This document shows, in pieces, positions 45,397 through 54,456 of a stretch of DNA of 54,456 bases. The stretch comes from Pseudomonas sp. GTDB lineage: Bacteria; Pseudomonadota; Gammaproteobacteria; Pseudomonadales; Pseudomonadaceae. The notes below the pieces were generated by a model that saw only the letters and a program-made list of their open reading frames with translations, was not told the DNA's origin and did not search any database. The DNA lies in contig JAUYKV010000022.1 of the NCBI GenBank assembly GCA_030699825.1, positions 1-54,456 of the forward strand. Reading direction: 5' to 3'. How positions within the stretch are numbered: the first letter of the stretch is position 1; every line of letters begins with the position of its first letter. The translations under genes were made by a program, and so were the position numbers.

Positions 45397-45401
45397 AGGC
45401 G

Positions 45402-47000
45402 TTACTCGACGCTTACCCCGTAGAAGGCGTTGAGCGCGAAGGGACTGATCTTGAAGTCCTTTACGCTGGTGCGCATCGGTTGATACACGGTGGAGTGGGC
45501 GATCGGGGTGATCGGCACTTCGCGCTTGAGAATCACCTGGGCCTGCTGGTACAGCGCGGTGCGCTCGGCCACGTCGGTGGTGCGCTTGGCCGCCTTGATC
45601 AGCTTGTCGTACTCGGCATCGCACCATTTGGAGAAGTTGTTGCCGTCCACCGCATCGCAGCCGTACAGGGTGCCCAGCCAGTTGTCCGGGTCGCCGTTGT
45701 CGCCGCTCCAGCCGATCAGCATGGCATCGTGTTCGCCGGCCTTGGTGCGCTTGAGGTACTCGCCCCATTCATAGCTGACGATCTTCACCTTGAGGCCGAT
45801 CTTGCCCCAGTCGGCTTGCAGCATCTCGGCCATCAGCTTGGCGTTGGGGTTGTACGGGCGCTGCACCGGCATAGCCCACAGGGTGATCTCGGTGCCTTCC
45901 TTGATGCCGGCGGCCTTGAGCAGCTGCCGGGCTTTCTCCGGGTCGTAGGCGGCGTCCTTGATGCTGTCGTTATACGACCATTGGGTCGGCGGCATGCCAT
46001 TGACCGCCAGCTGGCCGGCGCTCTGGTAGACCGCGTCGATGATCGCCTGCTTGTTCACCGCCATGTCCAGGGCCTGGCGCACGGCGAGTTGGTCGAACGG
46101 CTTGTGCCTGACGTTGTAGGCGATATAGCCATCGTTGAAGCCGGGCTGCGACGGCATCTGGATGTTCGGGTCCTTGGCCAGCGCATCGAGGTCGGCCGGA
46201 CGCGGGTTGAGGGTGACGTGGCATTCGCCGGCCCTGAGCTTCTGCATGCGCACCGAGGCATCGGTGTTGATGGCGAAGATCAGGTTGTCGAGCTTGACCT
46301 CGTCCGGCTTCCAGTAATCGCGGTTGCCCTTGAAGCGGATCTGCGAGTCTTTCTGGTAGCGGCTGAAGACGAAGGGGCCGGTGCCGATCGGCTTCTGGTT
46401 GATCTCGGCGGCCTTGCCGGCCTCGAGCAACTGCCCGGCATATTCGGCCGAGTGGATCGAGGCGAAGCTCATCGCCAGGTTCTGGATAAAGGCGGCGTCC
46501 ACCTGGTTGAGGCTAAACCTGACGGTCAGCTCGTCGAGCTTCTCCAGCTTGGCGATATTGGCGTCCATGCCCATGTCGGTGAAGTAGGGGAATTCGCTGG
46601 GGTAGGCCTTGCGGAACGCATGCTCCTTGTCGAGCATGCGCTGGAAGGTGAACAGCACGTCGTCGGCGTTGAAGGTGCGGCTCGGCGTGAAGTAGTCGGT
46701 GGTGTGGAACTTGACCCCGGGGCGCAGGTGGAAGGTGTAGCTCAGGCCGTCTGCGGCGATGTCCCATTTTTCCGCGAGGCCGGGGATCACCGCGGTGCCG
46801 CCGCGCTCGAACTGGGTCAGGCGGTTGAATACGGTTTCCGCGGCGGCATCGAAGTCGGTGCCGGTGGTGTACAGCCCCGGGTCGAACCCGGCCGGGCTGC
46901 CTTCGGAACAGAACACCAGGTTGCTCGCGGCCATGGCCTGCGGGGTGCCGGCGAGCAGCCCGGCAACGACAAAAGCCTGGATGAAGGCGTTTTTACGCAT
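45402..47000 (-). CDS. dppA: Periplasmic dipeptide-binding protein DppA
   Basis: 532 aa from ATG 47000. Signal peptide MRKNAFIQAFVVAGLLAGTP-QAMA, then SNLVFCSEGSPAGFDPGLYTTGTDFDAAAETVFNRLTQFERGGT, the SBP_bac_5 fold as in DppA of gram-negatives. The Asp-containing peptide site region (GWSGDNGDPDNWLGTLYGCDAV) is conserved. It delivers di- and tripeptides to DppBCDF. One copy is seen here, whereas P. aeruginosa has several paralogues. The gene is first in the operon. Confidence 0.96.
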   Translation of the reverse strand: MRKNAFIQAFVVAGLLAGTPQAMAASNLVFCSEGSPAGFDPGLYTTGTDFDAAAETVFNRLTQFERGGTAVIPGLAEKWDIAADGLSYTFHLRPGVKFHTTDYFTPSRTFNADDVLFTFQRMLDKEHAFRKAYPSEFPYFTDMGMDANIAKLEKLDELTVRFSLNQVDAAFIQNLAMSFASIHSAEYAGQLLEAGKAAEINQKPIGTGPFVFSRYQKDSQIRFKGNRDYWKPDEVKLDNLIFAINTDASVRMQKLRAGECHVTLNPRPADLDALAKDPNIQMPSQPGFNDGYIAYNVRHKPFDQLAVRQALDMAVNKQAIIDAVYQSAGQLAVNGMPPTQWSYNDSIKDAAYDPEKARQLLKAAGIKEGTEITLWAMPVQRPYNPNAKLMAEMLQADWGKIGLKVKIVSYEWGEYLKRTKAGEHDAMLIGWSGDNGDPDNWLGTLYGCDAVDGNNFSKWCDAEYDKLIKAAKRTTDVAERTALYQQAQVILKREVPITPIAHSTVYQPMRTSVKDFKISPFALNAFYGVSVE

Positions 47001-47202
47001 AGTGACCTCATTGATTATTGTGGTTATTCGCGTGAGGGGCCCCTTGTGGAGGCCTCGGATGACACTATGCATGGCATGTGCCGCCGGCAAGGGGTATGAG
47101 GTCCTCAGTGTAGTAACTGCGGGTAAACTGTCGCATTTAAGCAATTTTCGTGGATAAAGCTGGCAATGCGCCGCTATCTGTCGACAACGGCGCTGCCTGC
47201 TT

Positions 47203-47916
47203 TCAGGGCATCTGCACTTCGATCACGCCATCGGCGTTGATCGTCACCTGGCTGGTGCCGGCTTCGATGTCCGGTGTCACCGCGGCATCCATCATTTCCG
47301 CGCCTTTCATTGCGCTCATGCGCATCGGCATCGGGGGCTGAAAGCCGCCGCTGTTGAGGCTCAGGTTGACCAGTTTGTAGCCGCTGCCACCCAGGGCGTC
47401 GGTGGCCAGTTGGGCGCGGGCCTTGAACGCCGCCACAGCCTCCTTGAGCAGGGCATTTTCCTGGGTTTTACGCGTGGCGTCGGCAATGCTGAAGTTCATC
47501 CCGCCCATTTTCATGGTCTGCAGCATCTCGCCGGTAAGCGTGGACAGGGCGCTGAAGTCGGCGCTTTGCAGGCGCAGCTCGGCGCGCTCGCGCCAGGCGG
47601 TAATTTGTTGGCCCTTGTCATCGTAGACCGGGTAGCTGTGGCGGCTGCCCATGGCCACGCTGACGCCCTTGACCTGGCGCGCCTGGGCGATGCTGGCGTT
47701 GAGGGTTTTGCTGATCTGCGCGGCGAGGGCGGCCGGGTCGCTGTCTTGCGCCTCGCTGTAGAGGGTGACGTGCATCAGGTCGTGGGCGATTTCCTGATTG
47801 ACCTCGGCGCGCAGGGAAATCTGGTTGTAGCGGGCCTCTTCGGCATGTGCCGCGAGGCTGAGCAGGCCAGCGGTGCTGATGACCAGGGCACTGGCAAGAC
47901 GGGACAATGGCTGCAT
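47203..47916 (-). CDS. SIMPL (DUF541) domain periplasmic protein
   Basis: 237 aa from ATG 47916. Signal peptide SALVISTAGLLSLAAHA before EEARYNQ. The SIMPL blocks are VTLYSEAQDSDPAALAAQISKTLN, SVAMGSRHSYPVYDDKGQQITAWRERAELRLQSADFSALS and KEAVAAFKARAQLATDALG. Function of the family is poorly known (envelope stress in some). It is divergent from roxS with 237 bp between starts, as in P. aeruginosa. Confidence 0.88.
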   Translation of the reverse strand: MQPLSRLASALVISTAGLLSLAAHAEEARYNQISLRAEVNQEIAHDLMHVTLYSEAQDSDPAALAAQISKTLNASIAQARQVKGVSVAMGSRHSYPVYDDKGQQITAWRERAELRLQSADFSALSTLTGEMLQTMKMGGMNFSIADATRKTQENALLKEAVAAFKARAQLATDALGGSGYKLVNLSLNSGGFQPPMPMRMSAMKGAEMMDAAVTPDIEAGTSQVTINADGVIEVQMP

Positions 47917-48153
47917 GACGATTCCTTGTGAGCAATGTGCGGACGTTGTGTGGGGCGTGTCGCTAAGGGTAGACGAAACCATCCGACCTTCGAGGTTGAC
48001 CGAAGGTTGCACAATGCCGGCGCTCGCGCGCTCCTGGCCTCATCCCTCATCCCTCATCTCTGGCCGCTGACTGCGGCCAGTTGCCGCAGCTGGCCAGGCG
48101 AAGCCTTGGTTATACTCGCCGGGCTCGGTCCCCGAGCCCTTTTTGGAGAGCCC

Positions 48154-49407
48154 ATGCTCGCACCCGTGCAGTTGCTGTCGGCCAGCCGGCAAAACCTCTG
48201 GCGCCTGACCCTGATCCGTATCCTGGTGTTGGCCGCTCAGGCCGGCGCGGTGGGCCTGGCCTACAATTCCGGGTTGCTGCCCTTGCCCTGGCAGGCGCTG
48301 AGCATCACCCTCGGTGTGTCGCTGCTGTTGTGCCTGCTGACCGCCTTGCGTCTGCGCGGGCCCTGGCCGGTCACCGAGCTGGAGTACGCGGTACAGCTGG
48401 GGTTCGACCTGATCATCCACAGCGTGCTGCTGTATTTTTCGGGTGGTTCGACCAACCCCTTCGTCTCCTATTACCTGGTGCCGCTGACCATCGCCGCGGC
48501 GACCCTGCCCTGGTTGTTCACCATCACCTTGTCGGGCCTGGCGCTGGCCGGCTACACCCTGCTGCTGGTGTGGTCGCACCCGCTGGATTTGCCGCCGGGT
48601 CCGCGCGAGAGCCTGTTGATCTACGGCATGTGGCTGAGCTTCGCCCTGGCCGCGGGGCTGATCACCTTCTTCGTCGCCAAGATGGCCGAGGAGCTGCGCG
48701 ATCAGGAAGAACTGCGCGCCGAACGCCGCGAGGAAGGCCTGCGCGACCAGCAGTTGCTGGCGGTCGCCACCCAGGCCGCCGGAGCCGCCCATGAACTGGG
48801 TACGCCGCTGGCGACCATGAGCGTGCTGATCAAGGAACTGCGCCGCGAACATCAGGATCCGCTGTTGCAGGAAGACCTGGCGGTGCTGCAGGAGCAGGTC
48901 AAGCTGTGCAAGGAGACCCTGCAGCAGCTGGTGCGCGCCGCCGAGGCGGATCGGCGCCAGGCGGTGATCGAGCAGTCGTCGGTCGAGTGGCTGGAAACCA
49001 CTCTCAATCGCTGGCACCTGATGCGCCCCGAGGCCAGCTATCGCTACCAGTGTCTGGGGCTGGGCACGCCGCCGCGCATAATGCCGCCGGCCGACCTGAC
49101 CCAGGCGCTGCTCAATCTGCTGAACAACGCCGCCGATGCCTGTCCGGACAAGCTGGACATTCGCCTCGACTGGGATCACCAGTGGCTGCGCCTGAGCATT
49201 CGCGACTTCGGCGCCGGCGTGCCGCTGGCCATCGCCGAACAGCTCGGGCGGCCGTTTTTCACCACCAAGGGCAAGGGTTTCGGGCTGGGTTTGTTCCTCA
49301 GTCAGGCCAGCGTCACCCGTGCCGGCGGCACGGTAAAGCTGTATAACCACGAAGAAGGCGGCACGCTCACCGAGCTGAAGTTGCCGCGCGCCTATGCCAG
49401 AGCCTGA
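48154..49407 (+). CDS. roxS: RoxS, redox sensor histidine kinase (RegB/PrrB family)
   Basis: 417 aa from ATG 48154 (SD TTTGGAGAG). Six N-terminal TM segments; the quinone-site motif GGSTNPF lies in the loop before YYLVPLTIAAATLP. The H-box is AAGAAHELGTPLATM with His213. The ATPase domain has LLNLLNNAADACPD and GKGFGLGLFL. No cysteine of the RegB redox type is seen in the linker after the H-box other than CKETL at about 250. The family senses respiratory electron flow and phosphorylates RoxR. Confidence 0.93.
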   Translation: MLAPVQLLSASRQNLWRLTLIRILVLAAQAGAVGLAYNSGLLPLPWQALSITLGVSLLLCLLTALRLRGPWPVTELEYAVQLGFDLIIHSVLLYFSGGSTNPFVSYYLVPLTIAAATLPWLFTITLSGLALAGYTLLLVWSHPLDLPPGPRESLLIYGMWLSFALAAGLITFFVAKMAEELRDQEELRAERREEGLRDQQLLAVATQAAGAAHELGTPLATMSVLIKELRREHQDPLLQEDLAVLQEQVKLCKETLQQLVRAAEADRRQAVIEQSSVEWLETTLNRWHLMRPEASYRYQCLGLGTPPRIMPPADLTQALLNLLNNAADACPDKLDIRLDWDHQWLRLSIRDFGAGVPLAIAEQLGRPFFTTKGKGFGLGLFLSQASVTRAGGTVKLYNHEEGGTLTELKLPRAYARA

Positions 49408-49420
49408 GGAAGCATTGAGT

Positions 49421-49981
49421 ATGAGTGACGAAGTCCTGTTTGAAGGCGAAGAGCAACCCCATCTGCTGCTGGTCGATGACGACCCGACCTTCACCCGGGT
49501 GCTGGCGCGGGCCATGAGTCGGCGCGGCCTGCGGGTGTCCACCGCCGGCTCGGCCGAGGAAGGCCTGGCCCTGGCCGAGCGCGATCTGCCGGATTACGCG
49601 GTGCTCGATTTGAAGATGGAAGGCGACTCCGGCCTGGTGCTGCTGCCCAAGCTGCTGGAGCTGGATGCGGAGATGCGCGTGGTGATCCTCACCGGCTATT
49701 CGAGCATCGCCACCGCGGTGGAGGCGATCAAGCGCGGCGCCTGCAACTACCTGTGCAAGCCGGCCGATGCCGACGATGTGCTGGCCGCACTGCTGACCCA
49801 GCACGCCGACCTGGACACCCTGGTGCCGGAAAACCCGATGTCGGTGGACCGCCTGCAGTGGGAGCATATCCAGCGCGTGCTGGCCGAGCACGAAGGCAAC
49901 ATCTCCGCCACCGCCCGCGCCCTCGGCATGCATAGGCGCACCCTGCAGCGCAAATTGCAGAAGCGTCCGGTCAAGCGCTGA
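49421..49981 (+). CDS. roxR: RoxR, response regulator (RegA/PrrA family)
   Basis: 186 aa from ATG 49421; an ATG at 49394 inside roxS would add 9 residues, but 186 is the family length and GAGGAA precedes the chosen start. Receiver domain with phospho-Asp63 (DYAVLDLKMEGDSG), Thr in ILTGYSS and Lys in CKPAD. The C-terminal FIS-type helix-turn-helix is GNISATARALGMHRRTLQRKLQKRP. In Pseudomonas it controls terminal oxidases, including the cyanide-insensitive one. Confidence 0.95.
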   Translation: MSDEVLFEGEEQPHLLLVDDDPTFTRVLARAMSRRGLRVSTAGSAEEGLALAERDLPDYAVLDLKMEGDSGLVLLPKLLELDAEMRVVILTGYSSIATAVEAIKRGACNYLCKPADADDVLAALLTQHADLDTLVPENPMSVDRLQWEHIQRVLAEHEGNISATARALGMHRRTLQRKLQKRPVKR

Positions 49982-50039
49982 GCGAATACGTCAGCGCTGA
50001 ACAAAGCTCTGCGATGTTCATCGTCCCAAAGCACACCTC

Positions 50040-50117
50040 GTAGCCCGGATAAGCCTTGGCGCAATCCGGGGTCAGGGCGTTGCCAATCCCGGATTGCGCT
50101 GCGCTTATCCAGGCTAC
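50040..50117. repeat. Family D palindrome
   Basis: GTAGCCCGGATAAGCCTTGGCGCAATCCGGGGTCAGGGCGTTGCCAATCCCGGATTGCGCTGCGCTTATCCAGGCTAC; second full copy of the unit at 38405. Confidence 0.88.
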
Positions 50118-50148
50118 AAAGTTGCTCATCCGCTACCCAGGGTCCGCC

Positions 50149-51090
50149 ATGTTCGCCGTCGTCCAGCAAACCCTCGGTGTCACTGCGCCGGTGTTCTCGA
50201 TGCTGTTTCTCGGCGTGGGGCTCAAGCGCCTGGGCTGGATCGATGATGTCTTTATCAATACGGCATCGTCGCTGGTGTTTCGCGGCACCCTGCCGGCTTT
50301 GTTGTTTCTCGGCATCGTCAAGGCGGACCTGAGCGCGGCGCTGCAGCCGGCGCTGCTCGGTTATTTCGTGCTGGCGACTCTGGCGTGTTTCCTGATCGCC
50401 TGGGGCTGGGCCATCTGGCGCTGTCCGCAGGTGGATCGCGGGATCTACACCCAGGGCGCGTTTCGCGGCAATAACGGCATCGTCGGCCTGGCGCTGGCCA
50501 CCAGTCTGTATGGCGACTACGGCTTGTCGCTCGGCGCGGTGTTGGGCGGGGTGGTGATCCTCTGCTACAACACCCTCTCGGCCATCGTCCTGGCGATCTA
50601 CAGCCCGCACGTCAAGTCCGGTCCCTGGGCCATCGGCAAGAGCATCCTCGGCAATCCGCTGATCATCGGCGTGCTGGCGGCCATGCCGATCGCCTACTGG
50701 CGCCTGCCGCTGCCGGACTGGCTGATGATTTCGACCCAGTACTTCGCGCAGATGACCCTGCCGCTGGCGTTGATCTGCATCGGCGGCACCCTGAGCCTGG
50801 CCTCGTTGCGCGAGAGCAGTGGCATCGCCATCAGTGCCAGCCTGATGAAGATGGTCTGGCTACCCTTGCTGGCAACCCTGGGCGCCTGGCTGTGGGGCTT
50901 CCGTGACGCAGATCTGGCGATCCTCTTCCTCTATTTCGCCAGCCCCACGGCTGCTGCCAGTTTCGTCATGGCGCGGGCGGTGAATGGCAATCATCGGCTG
51001 GCGGCGGCGATCATCGTGATCACCACCCTGGCTGCGGTGGTGACCATCAATATCGGCTTGCTGCTGTTGCAGTGGGCCGGCTGGATCTAG
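50149..51090 (+). CDS. AEC (auxin efflux carrier) family permease
   Basis: 313 aa from ATG 50149; longer starts would read through the family D repeat. About ten hydrophobic segments in two halves: N-terminal PVFSMLFLGVGLKRLGWID, FRGNNGIVGLALATSLYGDYGLSLG, and C-terminal LPLALICIGGTLSLASL. Members export or take up small carboxylates or amino acids; the substrate is not predictable. It is convergent with the antiporter gene. Confidence 0.88.
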   Translation: MFAVVQQTLGVTAPVFSMLFLGVGLKRLGWIDDVFINTASSLVFRGTLPALLFLGIVKADLSAALQPALLGYFVLATLACFLIAWGWAIWRCPQVDRGIYTQGAFRGNNGIVGLALATSLYGDYGLSLGAVLGGVVILCYNTLSAIVLAIYSPHVKSGPWAIGKSILGNPLIIGVLAAMPIAYWRLPLPDWLMISTQYFAQMTLPLALICIGGTLSLASLRESSGIAISASLMKMVWLPLLATLGAWLWGFRDADLAILFLYFASPTAAASFVMARAVNGNHRLAAAIIVITTLAAVVTINIGLLLLQWAGWI

Positions 51091-51118
51091 CCGTCAGCGG
51101 GACGAGGCCAGGTGTTGA

Positions 51119-51205
51119 TCCAGATCGCTGTGATGGGTATCGCTGCGCTCAACGCCATCCTACGGATTACCCTTTTGTAGGATGTATATGGACTCAGCGA
51201 TAGCC
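51119..51205 (+). repeat. Family A repeat, single degraded unit
   Basis: GTGATGGGTATCGCTGCGCTCAACGCCATCCTACGG, spacer, CCTTTTGTAGGATGTATATGGACTCAGCGATAGCCATC. Placed between convergent genes. Confidence 0.82.
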
Positions 51206-51219
51206 ATCGGATCACCGGT

Positions 51220-52314
51220 CTAAAGGGGCTCGCGCTGTTTATGCCAGGCGCGTGCGGCGATCACCACCAGGGTCACCGCGGTCAGTGGCAGCACATAACC
51301 GAGCATGGCGTCGCCGAAGGTCTGGGCGAACGGTCGGCCGGTGGCGAACAGCACCAGGTACAGGGTGTAGGCCAGGTAGTAGGCGAGAAACAGCAGACCT
51401 TCCCAGCGATTGATGCGGTAGCCGGCAAAGAAAATCGGCAGGCAGGCCACGGCCACCGCGATCATCACCGGGAAGTCGAAGGCCAGGGCGTTCGGCGAAA
51501 TCGAGATCGCTTGCGGCGATACCATCGAGGCCAGGCCGAGCACGCAGAGCAGGTTGAAGATGTTGCTGCCGACGATATTGCCCACGGCGATATCCCGCTC
51601 GCCGCGGATGGCGGCCATGATCGAGGTCGCCAGCTCCGGCAGCGAGGTGCCGATGGCCACCACGGTCAGGCCGATGATCAGTTCGGACAAACCAAGTGCG
51701 CGGGCCAGGCTGACGGCGCCTTCGACCAGGAAGTTGGAACCGCTCACCAGCAGGATCAGGCCGGCGATGATCAGCGCCAGGTTGATCAACCAGGCGTAGG
51801 GTTTGGGCGTTTCCTGCAGGCCGAACTCCTTGGCGAATTCATCATCCACGGCGCTGCTCTTGTCTCTCATGCTGCTGATGATCAGAAAACCGCTGTAGGC
51901 CACCACACCGGCGAACAGCAGGGCGCCATCGAGTGTACTCAGGCTGCCGTCCCAGGCCAGGGCGTAAACCACCAGGCTGGCACCGATCATGATCGGCACG
52001 TCCAGGCGGATCAGTTGCCGGGAGACGATCAGCGGTGCGACCAGGGCGGTCATGCCAAGGATCAGCAGGACGTTGGCGATATTGCTGCCGATCACGTTGC
52101 CGATGGCCAGGTCGCCGCTGTTATTCAGGGCGGCCTGCACGCTGACTGCAGTTTCCGGCGCGCTGGTGCCGAAGGCCACCACGGTCAGGCCGATGACCAG
52201 GGGCGGGATACCGAATTGCGCGGCCAGTTTGGCGGCGCCGCGTACCAGCACCTCGGCGCCGGCCACCAGCAATACCAAACCGGCAATCAGGTAGACGAAG
52301 GTCATCGGGGTCAT
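51220..52314 (-). CDS. Calcium/sodium antiporter (YrbG/CaCA family)
   Basis: 364 aa. The two alpha repeats are clear: LTVVAFGTSAPETAVSVQAAL with GNVIGSNIANVLLILG, and LTVVAIGTSLPELATSIMAA with GNIVGSNIFNLLCVLG. The ion-binding Glu residues are in SAPE and SLPE. Ten or so helices separated by an acidic cytosolic loop at about 150-175. It exports Ca in exchange for Na or H. Confidence 0.93.
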   Translation of the reverse strand: MTPMTFVYLIAGLVLLVAGAEVLVRGAAKLAAQFGIPPLVIGLTVVAFGTSAPETAVSVQAALNNSGDLAIGNVIGSNIANVLLILGMTALVAPLIVSRQLIRLDVPIMIGASLVVYALAWDGSLSTLDGALLFAGVVAYSGFLIISSMRDKSSAVDDEFAKEFGLQETPKPYAWLINLALIIAGLILLVSGSNFLVEGAVSLARALGLSELIIGLTVVAIGTSLPELATSIMAAIRGERDIAVGNIVGSNIFNLLCVLGLASMVSPQAISISPNALAFDFPVMIAVAVACLPIFFAGYRINRWEGLLFLAYYLAYTLYLVLFATGRPFAQTFGDAMLGYVLPLTAVTLVVIAARAWHKQREPL

Positions 52315-52412
52315 TGCAAGGGGCTCCAGAAAAGTGCGGCTAGTTTAATCATCCGCAAGCGTCGCGCCAGTGGAGTAGGCGTCTATATTTTCGGGGGATT
52401 GCCGAAGCCGGC

Positions 52413-52862
52413 TCAGTCAGCCAGTTGCTCGACGCGCACCGGCACCACGCCGGCGCGGAGCATGTCGAGTCGCTCGGCGGCCTGCTGCGACAGGTCGATA
52501 ATCCGTCCCCTGGCGTAAGGGCCGCGGTCGTTGATGCGTACCACCACGCTCTTGTCGTTGTGCAGGTTGGTCACCAATACGCGGCTGCCGAAGGGCAGGC
52601 TGCGGTGGGCGGCGGTGAGGGCGTGCTGGTCGAAGCGTTCGCCGCTGGCGGTCTGCTTGCCGTGGTGGCGTGCGCCGTAATACGAGGCCTTGCCTTCGGC
52701 GCGGTATCCCTGGTGGTCGATGCCCTGGCTGGCGCAGCCGGCGAGCAGGGCGAACAGGGTGGCGAGGAACAGGCCATGGCGGATTGGCGTGCGGGGGCGT
52801 CGCCCGGATGCAGTCCGCGAGCTTGCTGGTTCCCGGATTGCATCCGGGCTACGAGTCGGCAT
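52413..52862 (-). CDS. RlpA-like septal-ring lipoprotein (short form)
   Basis: 149 aa. [15 protein letters not shown] gives a lipobox with the lipidated cysteine at about residue 43. The DPBB domain follows: [41 protein letters not shown] and [30 protein letters not shown], with the catalytic-type Glu and Asp of RlpA lytic transglycosylases. It has no SPOR domain, so it is a short paralogue. The 30 residues before the hydrophobic core are atypical and mostly encoded by a family D-related repeat (52803-52857), so the true start may be altered. No other in-frame ATG, GTG or TTG lies nearer. Confidence 0.82.
   Translation of the reverse strand: MPTRSPDAIREPASSRTASGRRPRTPIRHGLFLATLFALLAGCASQGIDHQGYRAEGKASYYGARHHGKQTASGERFDQHALTAAHRSLPFGSRVLVTNLHNDKSVVVRINDRGPYARGRIIDLSQQAAERLDMLRAGVVPVRVEQLAD
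52803..52857. repeat. Family D-related palindrome overlapping the 5' end of the RlpA-like gene
   Basis: GCCCGGATGCAGTCCGCGAGC...CCCGGATTGCATCCGGGCTAC; its arms form a hairpin. It spans about the first 20 codons of the gene. Confidence 0.8.
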
Positions 52863-52882
52863 AGATCCACTTCTCCACGCAG

Positions 52883-52905
52883 AAAAACGCCGGGCAAGCC
52901 CGGCG
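52883..52905 (-). terminator. Terminator of gatB
   Basis: On the minus strand CGCCGGG-CTTG-CCCGGCG is followed by TTTTTCT: a 7-bp GC-rich stem with U tract, located 18 bp beyond the gatB stop. Confidence 0.88.
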
Positions 52906-52922
52906 TCGATGGGGGCGGGCGG

Positions 52923-54371
52923 TTAACCTTCGAGTTTGTTCTTCAGCAATTGGTTCACCTGACCGGGGTTGGCCTTGCCTTTGGACGCCTTCATCGCCTG
53001 ACCGACGAAGAAGCCGAACATCTTGCCGCGCTTGGCTTCGTCGCTGGCGCGGTATTGTTCGACCTGCTCGGCGTTGGCCGCCAGCACCTCGTCGAGCATC
53101 GACTCGATGGCGCCGCTATCGGTGACCTGCTTAAGGCCCTTGTTCTCGATTACCTCGTCAGCAGTCGCGCCTTCGCCGGCGGCCAGGGCCTCGAACACCA
53201 TCTTGGCGAGCTTGCCGCTGATGGTGTTGTCCTTGATGCGCAGGATCATCCCGCCCAACTGATCGGCGGAGACCGGCGACTGCTCGATATCCAGGTTGTC
53301 CTTGTTGAGCAGACTGGACAGCTCGCCCATCACCCAGTTGGCGGCCAGCTTGGCGTCGCCGCAGACGGTATTGACCGCCTCGAAGTAGTCGGCCAGTTCG
53401 CGGCTAGCGGCCAGCACGTCGGCGTCGTAGACGGACAGGCCGAACTGTTCCTGGAAACGTGCGCGTTTTTCCACCGGCAGTTCCGGCAGGCTGGCGCGGA
53501 TCTGGTCGAGGAAGCTCTGCTCGATCACCACCGGCAACAGGTCGGGGCAGGGGAAGTAACGGTAGTCGTTGGCTTCCTCCTTGCTGCGCATGGAGCGGGT
53601 TTCGTCCTTGTTCGGATCGTACAGGCGGGTTTCCTGGACGATCTTGCCACCGTCTTCGATCAGCTCGATCTGCCGTTGCACTTCATGGTTGATCGCCTTC
53701 TCGATAAAGCGGAACGAGTTGACGTTCTTGATCTCGGCGCGGGTACCGTATTCGGCCTGGCCCTTGGGTCGTACCGAGACGTTGCAGTCGCAGCGCAGCG
53801 AACCTTCGGCCATGTTGCCGTCGCAGATGCCGAGGTAGCGCACCAGGGCGTGGATGGCCTTGACGTAGGCCACCGCTTCCTTGGCTGAACGGATGTCCGG
53901 CTCGGAGACGATCTCCAGCAACGGCGTGCCGGCGCGGTTGAGGTCGATGCCGCTCATGCCATGGAAGTCTTCGTGCAGGCTCTTGCCGGCATCTTCTTCC
54001 AGGTGCGCGCGGGTGATACCGATGCGCTTCTGGGTGCCGTCTTCCAGGGTGATGTCGAGGAAGCCCTTGCCGACGATCGGATGATCCATCTGGCTGGTCT
54101 GGTAGCCCTTGGGCAGGTCCGGGTAGAAGTAGTTCTTACGGGCGAAGACGTTCTGCGGCGCGATATGCGCGTCGATGGCCAGGCCGAACTTGCAAGCCAT
54201 GCGCACCGCTTCGGCATTGAGCACCGGCAGGGTGCCGGGCATACCCAGGTCGATCAGGCTGGCCTGGGTGTTGGGCTCGGCGCCGAAGGCGATGGCGCTG
54301 GCGGAAAAGATCTTCGATTGGGTGCTGAGCTGGGCGTGAATCTCAAGCCCGATTACGGTTTCCCATTGCAT
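52923..54371 (-). CDS. gatB: Aspartyl/glutamyl-tRNA amidotransferase subunit B
   Basis: 482 aa from ATG 54371 ([23 protein letters not shown]), SD GGAGG. GatB kinase/cradle blocks: [74 protein letters not shown], and the tail domain [15 protein letters not shown]. With GatC and GatA it converts Glu-tRNA(Gln) or Asp-tRNA(Asn) to the amide. Its partner gatA should lie beyond the right edge, but a MITE copy begins only about 45 bp upstream of gatB. Confidence 0.98.
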   Translation of the reverse strand: MQWETVIGLEIHAQLSTQSKIFSASAIAFGAEPNTQASLIDLGMPGTLPVLNAEAVRMACKFGLAIDAHIAPQNVFARKNYFYPDLPKGYQTSQMDHPIVGKGFLDITLEDGTQKRIGITRAHLEEDAGKSLHEDFHGMSGIDLNRAGTPLLEIVSEPDIRSAKEAVAYVKAIHALVRYLGICDGNMAEGSLRCDCNVSVRPKGQAEYGTRAEIKNVNSFRFIEKAINHEVQRQIELIEDGGKIVQETRLYDPNKDETRSMRSKEEANDYRYFPCPDLLPVVIEQSFLDQIRASLPELPVEKRARFQEQFGLSVYDADVLAASRELADYFEAVNTVCGDAKLAANWVMGELSSLLNKDNLDIEQSPVSADQLGGMILRIKDNTISGKLAKMVFEALAAGEGATADEVIENKGLKQVTDSGAIESMLDEVLAANAEQVEQYRASDEAKRGKMFGFFVGQAMKASKGKANPGQVNQLLKNKLEG

Positions 54372-54415
54372 ATCTATCGTCCTCCGAGTCTGTCCATCTC
54401 TGCCTGCGCTTTGCC

Positions 54416-54456
54416 CAGGCTGCGTTGAAAACAGGCTCAAAATGCTCATTTACAGC
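54416..54456. mobile_element. MITE (family M, copy 3), cut by window edge
   Basis: GCGTTGAAAACAGGCTCAAAATGCTCATTTACAGC matches the core of copies 1 and 2. The outer inverted repeat on this side is degraded or shortened and the other end is outside the window. Confidence 0.7.

Overview
The window is a stretch of Pseudomonas chromosome. It is GC-rich, and the gene order pilC-pilB-pilA ... nadC-DUF1631-ampD-ampE-chemoreceptor ... speC ... dpp ... roxSR ... gatB largely follows the block known from P. aeruginosa. The fruR/fruBKA block with tatD, and prfC, sit inside this block and look relocated relative to that species.

Layout. 1-6520: type IV pilus genes. pilC and pilB (minus strand) face a sigma-54 promoter and a very short pilin of 61 aa. 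The pilin is followed by a secreted, six-cysteine partner protein and then a three-gene ABC exporter. This resembles the split PilA-N/PilA-C pilins of Geobacter and the PilGHI exporter of Myxococcus more than an ordinary Pseudomonas pilA locus, and it is the most interesting part of the window. 6512-12656: an accessory patch between the pilin module and nadC. It holds four two-gene toxin-antitoxin loci (ParE-type, HigBA, ParDE, YhfG-Fic), a ruined DUF433/DUF5615 pair, gene-tail duplications, several repeat families and a MITE. 12657-20550: nadC, a DUF1631 gene, ampD-ampE and a chemoreceptor with a FliA-type promoter. 20887-28720: tatD and the fructose PTS regulon (fruR divergent from fruBKA). 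28721-33310: repeat-rich DUF559 segment, prfC, and speC with a long leader. 33427-38401: Fur-box-controlled TonB receptor and a PepSY-flavodoxin reductase. 38579-40916: pxpABC (5-oxoprolinase). 41028-47000: dipeptide transporter dppABCDF (minus strand). 47203-52862: SIMPL-domain protein, RoxSR redox two-component system, AEC permease, Na/Ca antiporter and an RlpA-like lipoprotein. 52923-54371: gatB.

How genes work together. fruR represses fruBKA (uptake and phosphorylation of fructose to fructose 1,6-bisphosphate). pxpABC turns 5-oxoproline into glutamate next to a peptide importer. ampD recycles muropeptides. The TonB receptor and reductase form an iron-uptake pair. RoxSR senses the respiratory/quinone state.

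The chromosome is crowded with small repeats: at least five REP-like families and a roughly 140-200 bp MITE found as two full copies, one clipped copy at the right edge and one probable decayed copy. Several have altered genes. They supply a stop codon, split a toxin gene, rewrite the 5' end of a lipoprotein gene and open up operons. No tRNA, rRNA, CRISPR array, integrase or phage gene was found.
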